A stretch of 31,655 bases of DNA from Ascoidea tarda (nom. inval.) (lineage: Eukaryota; Ascomycota; Saccharomycetes; Ascoideales; Ascoideaceae), in assembly GCA_030560485.1 (NCBI GenBank), contig JAKTTS010000138.1, positions 1 through 31,655 on the forward strand, written 5' to 3'. A program made the translations under genes and the position numbers. Below are positions 9,867 to 19,732 of this stretch, one piece after another. Each line of letters begins with the position of its first letter. Position 1 is the stretch's first letter. Under the pieces are notes generated by a model. The model saw nothing but the letters and a program-made list of their open reading frames with translations, made no database searches and was not told the origin of the DNA.

Positions 9867-10525
9867 TGTGAAAATTATATTTTTTTTCGGAATTAATTAT
9901 TTTTTAATTATTTACAAAACAACAAACTGTTATTTATTTACCAATACTCGTTTCAACAATTATTTAATTTTTTATTTTGATAACAATCCAGTTTAGCGTT
10001 CACTTTAAACTTGATTAAACCACAATACTATCAACCAAATAATAATTTAATTACATGTTTCTTTAAAGCTGATAATGGAATTAGCATAAAAAATTGTTGT
10101 CATCATCACTTTTACAATTTTTTCATGTTTATTTTTTTTTAGAATATTTTTAAAATTCTACTGTAAAAAATTTTATTAAATGATATAAAAATTCAGATCG
10201 TATTCTCAAATTTTTTATTATTTCAATTCTATTCATAATTTTTTTTTTTGTAAAAATTTATTTGTAAATTAGGATTATGTGTTACAAAATTTTATTTCAT
10301 TTTTTGAAACTCATTTTGGTTTTAATTACTTACATTTTTTTTATTTTTAAAATTGATGAATTTTATTTGAATATTTTCAATATAAATTGATCAGATTTTC
10401 CTATTTTTTTTTAAATAGTTTTCTATAAATTTTCGATTTTGATACACAATAATTTTCATATTAATTTTAAATAATCAACTGTTTAATTTTTATTTAATTA
10501 ATATAAATTAAAAATTTTTTCCTTA
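9867..10525 (+). repeat. E3 3' LTR
   Basis: It starts TGTGAAAATTATAT right after the purine tract GAGTGGAA. It aligns with the E3 5' LTR, with the solo LTR at 12157 (TGTGGGATAATTATAT) and with the E5 LTR, sharing the block around AATACTCGTTTCAACAATTA and an end block of AATCAACTG followed by ATTTAATTAATATAAATTAA. It ends at about 10525, where minus-strand E4 sequence starts at once. Confidence 0.8.
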
Positions 10526-11330
10526 GAAACCAATAATTGTACATCTTTATTTCTTAGTTTTAACAACCAACCAGTAGCTGGGACGTTCAATTTGTTTCAG
10601 AGTACTTTGTTTTGTGATTTTATCTGAATTTTCAATTATTTCAGCATTTAATTTTTTCTTTAAAAGGCTTAAGTTATTTTGATTTACTTTCCTTGAAATA
10701 TTTATTTTGTTCAATTATGATTTCATTTTCACTTTTGATGACTTCATTGTCAGATAAGTAGCTGTAATAATTGGAGCAACTAAACTAATTTTAGCTGATA
10801 TATTTTGAATAACTTGATTTGAGTCTGGTTAATCGATTAATGTCGATAAAGTCAAAGTTTCATCTTTTTGTACTTTTTAGAGATTATGATAAAACATTTG
10901 ATTTAGACAAATCTCAACTCGTGATCTCATCAAATTTGTCAGCTGGACATTGAGCTGAAAAAACCGATGTTTAGATAAAATCAATTATGAATTAGTTTTC
11001 GTCATTCATTGGCAAGTCTTCATCAAATTTGGGACAATCATATTCAAATGAAAAAGATTCAGTTAATGTTGAAAAGCTCAAAAGCAGTTGCTTCAAATGA
11101 TGTAGAACAGTATCATTTGACAAAAAAGTGGACAACTCTGATTTTGTTGAAAATATCGAATAAAATGGAAAAATATGATTCCTTGTTTCGAATGAGCTCG
11201 ATGTGAAAATTTTGATTCTATTCAATTCAAAAATGACATTAATTTCATTCGATGATTTAAAACTAAACAATGTAACATTAATACTCCTCATAAGTATTTT
11301 TTGTCTGAGACATTGTTTCAACGCAAAAAT
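10526..11330 (-). pseudogene. E4 integrase-RT linker remnant
   Basis: The minus-strand frame at 10992-11321 (I-N-V-T-L-F-S near its start, P-M-N-D-E-N at its end) parallels E3 7448-7756 (I-N-G-T-L-F-S ... S-M-N-D-E-N). Sequence down to 10526 still matches E8 on the minus strand (compare fwd 10525-10560 with 28100-28130), so the break at the E3 LTR is sharp and lies shortly before RT. Confidence 0.65.
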
Positions 11331-11389
11331 TTAACTAGCAAATGTAATTTTAACTATAACTAAGCTTTTTGTATTTATTAACGCTTCTA

Positions 11390-12156
11390 ACAAAAATTAA
11401 TTTGTGATTTTCATATCCAAAAAATTGTCAAGAATGATTGAATGTGTAAATGAAAAGTTCCAATATTGATTAAGAACTTTTGAATAAATAACTAGTTGCC
11501 TCATTTTTATTACAATATGTTTTGTTGGAGATTTTTTTTTTTCCGCTTTAAAAATAAATGTGAGGAGCAGTGAATTGATGAATAATTTTTTTTGCCACAA
11601 AATTCAGCACACTTCAAGATTTTAAATATTTTGTCACTTTTAAAAAAACATGGACGTTTAATTATAAAAGACAGGAATTATTTAAACATTAGAACTCAAT
11701 CGCCTAGTCTCTCCTTTAATCCAGTTCTGAATTTAAATATTTGACCGTGAATGAAATTTGATTTATGTTTTGTGATGATTAGTTCAGAAGCACCATTGAT
11801 TGCTTTAGAAATATCGGCTGAGATATATTCACTAAAAATTTTTTTTAAATTCTTTTGATTTTCACTTGTTGGTTTGTTTAAAAATTAACAACTAACTTTA
11901 CATTTTTTAATTGCGGCAATGATATTTTCAGCTTTGTATTTATTGTTAGATAATGTCTGTAGTTGTTTGATAGAACATTGTCCATTCAGTGAATGTAGCT
12001 GTAACAAATCTGATTCAAGGTTTAAAATCAAATAATTTTGTACTTCTTTCAAACTTAGTGACCTTAAATTTTTTGTTTTATTATTTTCGGCATTATCAAT
12101 TTCCTTTTTTTTCAATGGTTAATGTATTACCATCAATTCGAGTTGTGTAATCATCA
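11390..12156 (-). pseudogene. E4 gag-pre-integrase and integrase remnant
   Basis: The frame at 11885-12115 is a good gag-pre-integrase/HHCC region: V-Q-N-Y-L-I-L-N-L-E, L-L-Q-L-H-S-L-N-G-Q, then I-I-A-A-I-K-K-C-K-V. At about 11720-11800 lies a G-x-x-E-L-I-I-T-K stretch matching N-G-A-Y-x-x-I-V-T-E next to the first catalytic Asp in E3. Near 11590, I-H-Q-F-T-A-P-H is the classic I-x-H-Q-x-T-x-P-H-T-P box of the Copia integrase core. Confidence 0.75.
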
Positions 12157-13482
12157 TGTGGGATAATTATATTTTTTCTCCAAATTCATTAATGCACAAG
12201 TATTTACTAAACAAAAAATATTCTAGATATACTAATACTCATTTCAACAATTATAAAACTTATTATTTTAATAATGATTCAAATTAAGGTTTACATTAAA
12301 TATTATTTATTCTACATTCTGATTGACGACTTTATGATTCAATTACATTTTTTTAAATTTGAAGATGTCATTAACACAAAGTATTAAATTATTTATCGCT
12401 TTTAAATTTTATCTATTATTATTTTATTCCAAAAACATTACAATTCTAATATTGAAGATTTTACAATCATATATTTAAATTTAGAATTTGATTTTAGACA
12501 TCTTATCATTTGAATTCCACTCATAATTAGTCAATTTTTAAACAATTATTTATTGAATGAGATTTTGATTTACGGAGTGTGAAATTCATAATTTATATTT
12601 ATTAAATAAATAATAAATAATTAATTATTGGGACTTAAAATTTAAATTATTGTCTATCAAAACTGAAGATGAAATAAAATCTATTTAAAATATATTCGGA
12701 AAACCAGATCATTTTCAAATTTAAAGTTATCAAATTAAATTTATTGAAATTTAATGTTAAAAGCCACTAAATACTTGAAACAAGAAAGTGTGTTTTGTTA
12801 AAAAATAAAATTTTTTAACTTCAAATGTTATTCTATACTAAATTATTAAAAAATGGTAAAATTGAAAATAGCATTCTAAAAATAGAAGGTCTAAAATTTA
12901 AATCTAAATGCAAATATCTAATTATAAAAATTTTTATAATAAAATTGTAAAATATTCTATGAAAGAATAAAACCAAAAATAGTGTAAAATTGATAATAAA
13001 GTTAATAATATTAAAGAATGACTTTATTAATTTTGAAAAAAAAAAAAAAAAGTCTAATTAAATAATAATATGGTTAAAAGTTTTTATGTCTAATCAAAAA
13101 ATAATGCAAATGCTAAGTGGAATCATAAACAAAATAATAAACAAAATAATTATTTAAATCATTAAGTCTAAAATAAATGGAAGTTTAGTAAAAACTGTGT
13201 TTTGAAGAAATTTGAATAAAAATGTAATTTTTGAAAAAGGCCTTATTTTACTATTAAAATCTCATTTAAATTTTAAACTCTTGGATTTTTTTATTTTTAA
13301 TATTGAATCAACGTCATTTAAAATTTTTTAAAAAAAATTGGTCAGAATTTCTCATTATTCTCTTAATAATAGTTAAAAAATTATTGATTTGGATACACAA
13401 CAACTTACATAAAAATTTTCAGTAATCAATTGTTTATTATTTATTCAATTTATATCAATTAAAAATTTTCAATTACAAGCTA
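12157..13482 (+). repeat. Solo LTR (plus), inserted in E4 and itself interrupted
   Basis: The left piece 12157-12579 starts TGTGGGATAATTATAT and follows the E3 3' LTR (TACTAATACTCATTTCAACAATTAT against CCAATACTCGTTTCAACAATTAT). The right piece 13235-13482 continues from the same point and ends CAATTACA. The pieces sum to about 671 bp, the family's LTR length. No internal element sequence is attached, so it is a solo LTR, the usual product of LTR-LTR recombination. No clear target-site duplication is visible. Confidence 0.8.
12580..13234 (-). repeat. Solo LTR (minus) inserted inside the plus-strand solo LTR
   Basis: It starts TGAAATTCATAATTTA, the inverse of the LTR end, as in E7 (TGAAATTTGAGAACTT at 21338) and E8 (TGAAATGAAAATTTTA at 25801). 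It continues with the ATTATTGTCTATC block seen at 14660 and ends near ATTTTTGA at 13234. Length about 655 bp, a full LTR. A run of 16 A at 13036-13051 corresponds on the minus strand to the T run of the E5 LTR. This is the youngest layer of the local nest. Confidence 0.8.
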
Positions 13483-13705
13483 ACTTCACAAGACTATCAA
13501 TTTTTCGTGGTGAATTTTCATTTAACTTGACATTGTTAATTTGAGAAACTCAACATCAGCTTTTATTTGAACCTTGCAAATGTGATCTCAGTTTACACGT
13601 TTAACGAGAAAATTTTATTGACGATTATCACTAAAATATTTAATATCATTAACAACAAGAGTTGTGGCGCCTAAATCAAAAACAAATAGATTATTGGCAC
13701 GGGTT
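13483..13705 (-). pseudogene. E4 protease remnant and spacer
   Basis: The C-terminal part of the frame 13615-13959 reads L-F-V-F-D-L-G-A-T-T followed by V-V-N-D-I-K-Y-F-S-D-N-R-Q. This matches E6 (V-S-D-S-G-A-T ... V-I-D-I-K-R-F-G-E-N-R), the aspartic protease active-site region. The spacer to the left (V-K-R-V-N; V-E-F-L-K-L-T) parallels E3 and E6 up to the solo-LTR insertion. Confidence 0.7.
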
Positions 13706-13739
13706 TCATTTAAATTGATTTTATCTGATTTGGATTTAT

Positions 13740-14480
13740 TGGAACAATTTTGTTCAAAAATGAAATCATCAGCACATTTAATGAACTGAATTTTTTCATG
13801 AAATTGGAACTTTTTTGGTTTTCTTTTATTTCCGCTCGAATGACCAGAAGCACCACAATTAAAGCATTTCATTTTGGATTGTTTAATGGTAGCTGCTTCA
13901 AAAAAATCATTGTTTTTGGTCCCAACAAAATTATCACTTGCTCGCTCTTGAGCTCTCAACTCATTAATATCTTTAAAAATATGATTAATTGTAAATGAAT
14001 TTATTTTTTGAATAACTTCGAATCAATTGCCAATTAATCCATTGGTTTTAAAGTTTTGGCAATAGATTTAGTTTTTTATTCAAGTAAAACAGCAGATAGA
14101 GCAATTGACTTGAAACCTGTATAGTGGCCACAAACAACATTTATTTGTATATTGAAGTTTGCATTTTTTATTAAAACAGTTGATAAATTTAATAAGCTTT
14201 TTAACAATTCAGTCACTTCAAAGTTCGATAGATTCATAAATTTTTCATTCATCTTAAAAAGCATTTTAACACTTTTGTTCTCATCACTGGTTTTAATCAC
14301 ATTTGGTGAAAATTTTATTCTAATTGACGCGTCGACAAAGACAGAAAACAGACAAAAACCAATATTACCATAAATTGCAACTTCAAACTTTTTGAAATTA
14401 AAGTCGTCAGTATCGAGGAAGTTTGCGATTTTTTTTTAACCTAATTTTGAATAGCGGCCATTCACCACCTAAATCAATTT
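13740..14480 (-). pseudogene. E4 gag remnant with zinc-knuckle region
   Basis: The frame at 14076-14300 holds a central gag stretch (M-N-E-K-F-M-N-L-S-N; L-L-N-L-S-T-V-L; V-V-C-G-H-Y-T-G-F-K-S) matching E6 and E3. The frame at 13615-13959 carries K-C-F-N-C-G-A-S-G-H, the nucleocapsid knuckle, followed by K-K-F-Q-F-H-E-K-I-Q, which recurs in E6 as N-F-H-F-H-E-K-I-Q. The start, W-P-L-F-K near 14450, resembles the gag starts of E3 and E6. Confidence 0.75.
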
Positions 14481-14589
14481 TATCGACTTTTATTGATTTA
14501 ATTAATAAAACAATTTTTTTGAAATCATGGTTACTAATGTTCGATTTTTGAAGAAATTCAAACAATGTGGAATAAAAAGACTGCAACTC

Positions 14590-14985
14590 TGGGAAATTGA
14601 TAATTTTTTTTGAGTAAATAGATGACAAGTAATTGATCATTGAAATCAATTGTGTAAATTATTGTCTATTGAAATCCATTTTTGTATTTAAGAGCAATAA
14701 CGAAATATAGGGAAGGTTTGACCAATTTATATTGAAAATTTTAAAATAAAATTGATCAGAGTTTAACAATAAAAAAAATTAAATATTTGAGATTCAAATA
14801 AATTTTTTATTGAAATATCTGGGTTCTAACCTCAAATTCTATTTGTGTAAATATATATTTAAAAATAAAATAATTATTAAGAAAACACTAAAATAGAAAG
14901 TTTAAAAATGGAAACTTTATTCAGATATCTAAAAATTCAACTTTTTATAATAAAATTGTGAAAATAATTTAAAAAATACTAAAAA
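14590..14985 (-). repeat. E4 5' LTR, partial
   Basis: It starts TGGGAAATTGATAATT in place of the inverted LTR end. It then shows TGTGTAAATTATTGTCTATTG, which reads in reverse as the CAATAGACAATAATTTACACA block of the E5 LTR (19600-19640). About 395 of 660 bp remain; the outer part is lost where E5 begins at about 14986. Confidence 0.7.
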
Positions 14986-14989
14986 AAAT

Positions 14990-15830
14990 TTTACCAAAAA
15001 ATGGTTACACCGCTCATATTGATGATAATGATCAACCATTAAAAAAAAAAGGGTCATGTTGGTGAAAGTAATAAATTAAACAATTTGAGCTTACTAAGTG
15101 CAAAGTAAGTACAAAGTCACTTGATTTCAAACATTGAATCAGATTTGACACTAATACTTCATAACGATGGATATTGCTCTATCAATAAACTGTAAAAATT
15201 ATCCAACAAAAAGTAAAACTCTGAAATTATCACTGTTGCAATTAAGAAATGTGAAATTTGCTGATCATCAGTAAAAACCTCAAAGTCCAAACCAAAAATA
15301 ATAAAACAGTTTATTCTCAGTTAATATACTTTTGCCGATATTGTTGGTTCAATTAATAGTGTTTATTAGTTAGTTGTAACAGAAGATAAATGACATCTTA
15401 TTATCGGTCAAAAACTTAACTTCAAATCCGAAACAAATGAGAACTTAATGCAATAAAATTTAATTTTTGAAAAATTATGAAGTTTCATGAGTAAAGCTTT
15501 ATGTCCCATTAGACTTAAAAAAAAATTTAAAACATTGAAATTTCTTTCATTTTTTGCCAAGAATTGTTATAATTATCACTTTACTGAACGTCAGTTTATA
15601 TTTCAAAATGAAAAGGAAGAAAACTTCAACAAACAAATTGAAGTGAGAACAAAACAGTATTTGTTGATTCTAAGGGTTCCATCCAATAATACAACTTTTC
15701 ATTTTGACATTCAATTTTTTTTCATAATTATCATTTCATGCACAATTTACCTTGATTTTTTTAAAACCATTAAAATGTACAAAACCTTTACTTATAGTTG
15801 GAAATACTTTTGCTAGTCAAATTTTCCGCT
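14990..15830 (+). pseudogene. E5 gag-pre-integrase and integrase remnant
   Basis: N-N-L-S-L-L-S-A-K and H-L-I-S-N-I-E-S-D-L lead to C-S-I-N-K-L and V-A-I-K-K-C near 15240, matching the HHCC region of E4. A-D-I-V-G-S-I-N near 15335 is the first catalytic Asp box. The frame at 15487-15816 starts in the R/K-x-x-C-x-I-R stretch (A-L-C-P-I-R-L) that precedes the second Asp in E6 and E1, then drifts. Confidence 0.7.
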
Positions 15831-15839
15831 TAAATCAGA

Positions 15840-16790
15840 TGGTAAACATAATATATTTAAAAAAGATATTAATGGTACATTTTTAGGTTTTAGTATATTT
15901 AATAAAATTGGTTTCATTCTTGAACTAAATACAAACAAAATATTAAAATTAAACGCATTTAAAACAATGAATTATTTTTTACACTGTTATTAACATTTCC
16001 AGCAACACTTGAATTGTTTGATGTGATGTCTAATAATACTTTTGCACATAATTCTGGGCCACTGCTTCTGAACATTTTAATATTAAATGAATCCTTTTTG
16101 TTTAAATCTAGTTATTCAAGGTTGATACTGATTTGCCAATAAGTAATGAAAGCCAATAAATTGATGATTCTACGTAAACATTTGCTTCTTCAATTCAATG
16201 TCCAAATGACAAATTTCATCCAATTGGTATTGAAGATTTGTCTGAATCGGATCCGTCATTGAAATCTTCTGAATCAACTGATGATGAACTAAGGACTGAT
16301 TCAACATTAATTGAAGAACCTGAATTAAATCAAGTTAGTAAAAATAATTTATCGAAACTCAGTTGAGTTTCTTCAACTATTCGAAGTAAAAAAATATAAT
16401 TAAATTATTTAAATTGAAAAAAAAATTAAAATTGAAGAAAATAATAATTTTAACATATGCAAAATCAAGATAACTTAAATTTTTTTAAAAAACCCTAAAT
16501 TGTTGAAGAAATTGAAAATAGTGATATCAATACCAATCATAATACTGTAAATCTATTGAAATTTTCTAACAACTTGTCCTTTTTTGAACAAAAAAATAAA
16601 AATGTTTATTTATTGGCTTCTACGTTGAAATTCAATATTGCAGCATTATATACTGAGGTACTAAAAAATTATTAAAATTTCAAATAATAAATCGCAATTA
16701 TTAATTAAATAGGTTCAAATTATCACAACACCGTCTATACTGTTGTTTTTAGTAATTCTGATATTGATCAAGTTGTCAAAGAAAAATGTT
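15840..16790 (+). pseudogene. E5 integrase-RT linker remnant
   Basis: K-D-I-N-G-T-F-L-G-F near 15865 parallels D-I-N-G-T-L-F-S in E3. At about 16240-16340, S-E-S-D-P-S-L-K-S-S-E-S-T and D-S-T-L-I-E-E correspond to the conserved S/T/E motif of E3 and E8 (M-S-E-S-D-V-S-S; T-Q-S-T-L-I-E-Q). The rest, rich in Asn and Lys, is poorly alignable. Confidence 0.6.
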
Positions 16791-16799
16791 TATTCAACG

Positions 16800-17816
16800 G
16801 CAAGCATGAACTAAATTGGTGATGAACGTTTTAAAGCCAGATTTGTTGCATAACATTTTTTACAAGAGAATGGTCAAAATTACAGCGGTGGTTATGCTTC
16901 TGTCATGAAATATAATACACTGAAATTGTTATTTTCTTCGCTGCAATAAAAGAATATTAGTTTTGATAATCAGATGCAAAAGACATCATTTATAAATAAA
17001 AATATTTAACATCCAATTCTTATTGATCAACCGGCTACTAGAATGGCTGAAAATACATTAGTATATAGATTTAACAAAGGGTTTTATTGATTAAAGCCAG
17101 ATCTTCATATATTGCTTAATACAAACAAATATGTTTTAATGGAAGTTGGTATCACTAAACGAATTTCACTTGATCTATTTTTATTTTTCAATTCCAATTT
17201 TTTAATGTCAATCTATGTTGATGAAATATTATTTGCAAGAAAAAATGATGAAATATTCTATATTGTTAGACAAGCTCAAATAAAAAGATCAACACTGAGA
17301 GATATGGAGAATCCAACATTATTTCTTAAAATAAATATTAAACAAAATCAAGATGGTTATAATATTTTATTGAAGGAGTATACTGAATGATTTAAGTTCG
17401 ATTATCAAACTGAAAAATCAAAGAGACCAAAATCCACATTGGCTAAAAGGTTTAAATATGATGTTGAGTCAAAAATGACTTCATACTGCGAAACAATCCA
17501 AGTACAAATTAATTGTTAGTACTTTGCTATATACGGCAGATTTTGATTCATATGAAATTTTCTTTGCAGCATCTTTGTTGAGTTAAAATATATTTCATCC
17601 AGGCAAACATTATCTATGCAGTTTGTATAAATATTGCATTATGTTTGTCAAAGAAAGTCTCAATCCATCAATAATTTCAAAATCAGTTTTCAATTGAGGC
17701 ATACCGACTGCAGTTTCTTTCAAAAAACTGAAAATGCTTCAATTAGTAATTGTTATGTTGAAAGGTTTATGTCACAAACAAATATTAGTGATAGTACAAT
17801 GACAGAAAAAACATCA
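16800..17816 (+). pseudogene. E5 reverse transcriptase and first copy of RNase H start
   Basis: G-D-E-R-F-K-A-R-F-V-A at about 16821 is the RT opening, followed by M-K-Y-N-T-L-K-L-L at about 16906. The frame at 17112-17390 carries S-I-Y-V-D-E-I-L (17208-17231), the catalytic box, then M-E-N-P-T-L-F-L-K-I-N-I-K-Q, matching M-D-K-P-K-I-F-F-K-I-N-I-E-Q in E9. The frame at 17634-17822 carries K-T-E-N-A-S-I-S-N, the start of RNase H. It stops where the second copy begins. Confidence 0.75.
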
Positions 17817-18570
17817 GTTTAGAAATTAAACAACGGGTTTCATGAATTGAATAAACCCCCTCATATATGGTTCAATACAATCAAAGATGTAATGATAGAA
17901 ATTAGAATCTACCCAATAGGTTTAATTGATCCAGGTTTATTTTCAATTCTAATTGATTATTGTCAATTTATGTTGATGACATATTAATTGATGGCAAAAA
18001 GCGATCAAAACATCAATATGGTTAATCACATGGTGATATTAAATTTACAATAAAAGATATGGATAAACCGAAATCATTTATCAGAATAAATATAAAACAA
18101 ATTGCCAGAAGTTATAATATCTCATTAAAGCACTGTACAAAAAACCTTTGATCAGATTATTAAGTTCAAAAATTAAAAAGCTTAAATGCCCCATTAGTTA
18201 ATGGATTTGAAGATGATATTGAGTCAAAACCACTCGAAGCTGAAAAACACTTCAAATACTGATCAATCGTTGGTACATTGATATTTGTGTCAAATACGGT
18301 TTAATATCAAATTTTCATTGCAACATCTCTTTTAAGTGGAAGTTTAGTTTCTTCGGCCGAGCATCTCTAATCCAGTGCGTATAAGATATTGCAGTGTGTT
18401 TGTCACACTAAGTCTCATTCCATCAATTAATTGAAAATAAATTTTTAATCAAAACATACCGACTTCAGACTTTTTGGCAAAACTGTAAACGTTACAATTA
18501 ATAATTATTCTGTTGAATCCAGTATGAAACTACCAGTTGTTGGTGAAAGTGACTGGGCTAGTGATAAATG
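17060..18570 (+). repeat. Tandem duplication of an RT/RNase H segment in E5 (two units of about 755 bp)
   Basis: Unit 1 is about 17060-17816 and unit 2 about 17817-18570. Matching landmarks sit a constant distance of about 755 bp apart: AACAAAGGGTTTTATTGA at 17073 against AACAACGGGTTTCATGAA at 17829, the Y-V-D-x box (17214 and 17968), and the RNase H start (K-T-E-N-A-S-I against K-T-V-N-V-T-I). The units differ about as much as separate copies of the family do, so the event is either old or an exchange between two elements. Confidence 0.75.
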
Positions 18571-18960
18571 TACTAAAAAAAGTCAAAATGGGTATTTTAC
18601 AATGCTAAACGAAAATTTAATTTCATGGTTGTCAAAAAGCAAACTCTGGTTCCCCTTTTATTAACTGAGGCTGAGTATATTTCACTTACAGAATCAAATT
18701 AAAGTGGTTTGTTTTTTGAAAACATTTTAATTGAACTAAACTACTATGATGCCTACATTAATGTATTTGATGATATTCATTTGTCATTAAGTTTTTCATC
18801 ACATTCTGATACTCATTATCAATTTAAAACATGCTGAAGCCTATTTTCATTCATTTGAAAAGTTGTTTCGAATAAATCAATTAACTGAAGTTATATTAAC
18901 TCCAAAGGTAATATAGCTGACATCCTAACCAAGTTAATTGATACAACAACATTTCAAACT
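17817..18960 (+). pseudogene. E5 second copy of RT C-terminal part, then RNase H
   Basis: From about 17817 the element re-enters the RT middle region (K-P-P-H-I-W-F-N-T-I against K-P-D-L-H-I-L-L-N-T 757 bp earlier). A fully preserved Y-V-D-D box is at 17968-17979, followed by M-D-K-P-K-S-F-I-R-I-N-I-K. RNase H follows: S-D-W-A-S-D near 18552, S-Q-N-G-Y-F-T, L-T-E-A-E-Y-I-S-L near 18664, and N-I-A-D-I-L-T-K near 18909, the best-preserved tail in the window. Confidence 0.8.
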
Positions 18961-19024
18961 TTTATCCAATTTTTAAATTAATTTCCAAATTTAAATTATT
19001 ATGATATTGCAATCTGTGGGAAAT

Positions 19025-19690
19025 TAGAAAGTTACAATTTTATTCAAAACTCATCAAAAAATAATTTTAACAATATGACCAATTATTTTGCAATTAATAC
19101 CTTCAACACTTATTCACCTTACCACATTGATGATGATTTTACTGAATATATTCTTAAAATTCCAACTACACTACAATAATATCATTGACATCGTGTTTTT
19201 ATTACAAATTATTTTTTTTTTTTTTATATTTAAAATTAATGATATTTTCAACCAAAAATATTACTTTTATCATCATCTTTATTCTGTATTTATTTTTATA
19301 TCATTTATAAATATTTTTCGAGTTGTATTATATGATGTTATATTTTTAGATCTGTAAATTTGTATTCTATATGTAAACTTTCTATCATTGAAATTCTTCA
19401 TGTTTCTGTCTGTTTTTAAACACTTAATAATAAGAGAATATTACAAGTTATAAAATTTTATTTAATGATTAGAAAGTCATTTCATTAATAATTATTTAAG
19501 AGTTTTATACTGTTATAATTTGATTAATTTATTTGAAAATTTTCTATATTAATTGATCGGATCTTCGCAAAATTTTCTGAATAGATTTTTAATAAAACAT
19601 CTAATTTGATAGACAATACTTCACACATTTAATTTCATTGATCAATTATTCATTATTTTTTTAATCATTATAAATTATAAATTTGTCATA
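19025..19690 (+). repeat. LTR shared by E5 (3') and E6 (5')
   Basis: It starts TAGAAAGTTACAATTT just after the purine tract TGTGGGAAAT and aligns with the E3 5' LTR (TATTCAAAACTCATCA against TATTCAAAATCCATCA). It ends with the GATCAATTATTCATTA block and a TATAAATTATAAATTTG end. E5 RNase H runs into its left side with proper spacing and E6 gag starts about 40 bp after its right side, so one LTR serves two same-strand copies. Confidence 0.8.
19205..19245 (+). promoter_or_regulatory. Candidate LTR promoter block (T run, ATATTTAAAATTAATGAT)
   Basis: A long T run followed by ATATTTAAAATTAATGAT lies about 185 bp into the LTR, the same offset as the matching blocks of the E3 5' LTR and the E8 LTR. 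It resembles a TATA-type core promoter, but function is inferred only from position and conservation. Confidence 0.3.
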
Positions 19691-19732
19691 TTTATAATCT
19701 TCACATTTTACAATACTCAAATTTTTTCAGCA

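Larger units (their letters stand above)
4805..10525 (+). mobile_element. E3: most complete Copia-type fossil (LTR-gag-PR-IN-RT-RH-LTR)
   Basis: This is the only copy with both LTRs (4805 to about 5470 and 9867 to about 10525) and every internal domain in Copia order, about 5.7 kb overall. It gives the layout used to interpret the others. It is broken throughout (dozens of interruptions). The two LTRs are visibly far apart in sequence, perhaps about two thirds identical by eye, so the insertion is old. No clear target-site duplication is visible at its ends. Its left neighbour E2 lies in the same orientation; its right neighbour E4 lies on the other strand. Confidence 0.85.
10526..14985 (-). 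mobile_element. E4: Copia-type fossil, split by nested solo LTRs, 3' half missing
   Basis: Read right to left: partial 5' LTR (14985-14590), gag (about 14480-13740), protease (about 13700-13610), spacer (to 13483), then after an inserted block, the rest of the spacer (from 12156), gag-pre-integrase, integrase (to about 11390) and linker (to 10526). The two parts fit: the right part stops and the left part resumes at the same place in the protease-integrase spacer when compared with E3 and E6. RT, RNase H and 3' LTR are absent; the break lies at the E3 3' LTR. It is broken many times. Confidence 0.8.
14986..19690 (+). mobile_element. E5: Copia-type fossil, 5'-truncated, with internal duplication
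   Basis: It starts abruptly in the protease-integrase spacer (N-G-Y-T-A-H-I-D at about 15001), then gag-pre-integrase/integrase (to about 15830), linker (to about 16790), RT and RNase H with a tandem repeat (16790-18960), polypurine tract (CTGTGGGAAAT) and 3' LTR (19025 to about 19690). 5' LTR, gag and protease are absent. It is broken many times. The left side meets the cut LTR of E4; the LTR at its right doubles as the 5' LTR of E6. Confidence 0.8.

Noticed and set aside
13021-13060. A 16-base A run as a possible poly(A) tail of a LINE, SINE or processed gene copy.
   Set aside because: It sits in the middle of the minus-strand solo LTR at the position of the T-rich tract of the other LTRs, with no retroposed sequence next to it.
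14585-14990. A solo LTR rather than the 5' LTR of E4.
   Set aside because: E4 gag follows directly on its inner side with normal spacing and the same orientation, so it is best read as the E4 5' LTR with its outer part lost.
19088-19357. Open frame of 89 codons, very rich in Phe and Ile, resembling a membrane protein.
   Set aside because: It lies fully within the E5/E6 LTR and reads through its T-rich tract; no counterpart is open in the other LTRs.
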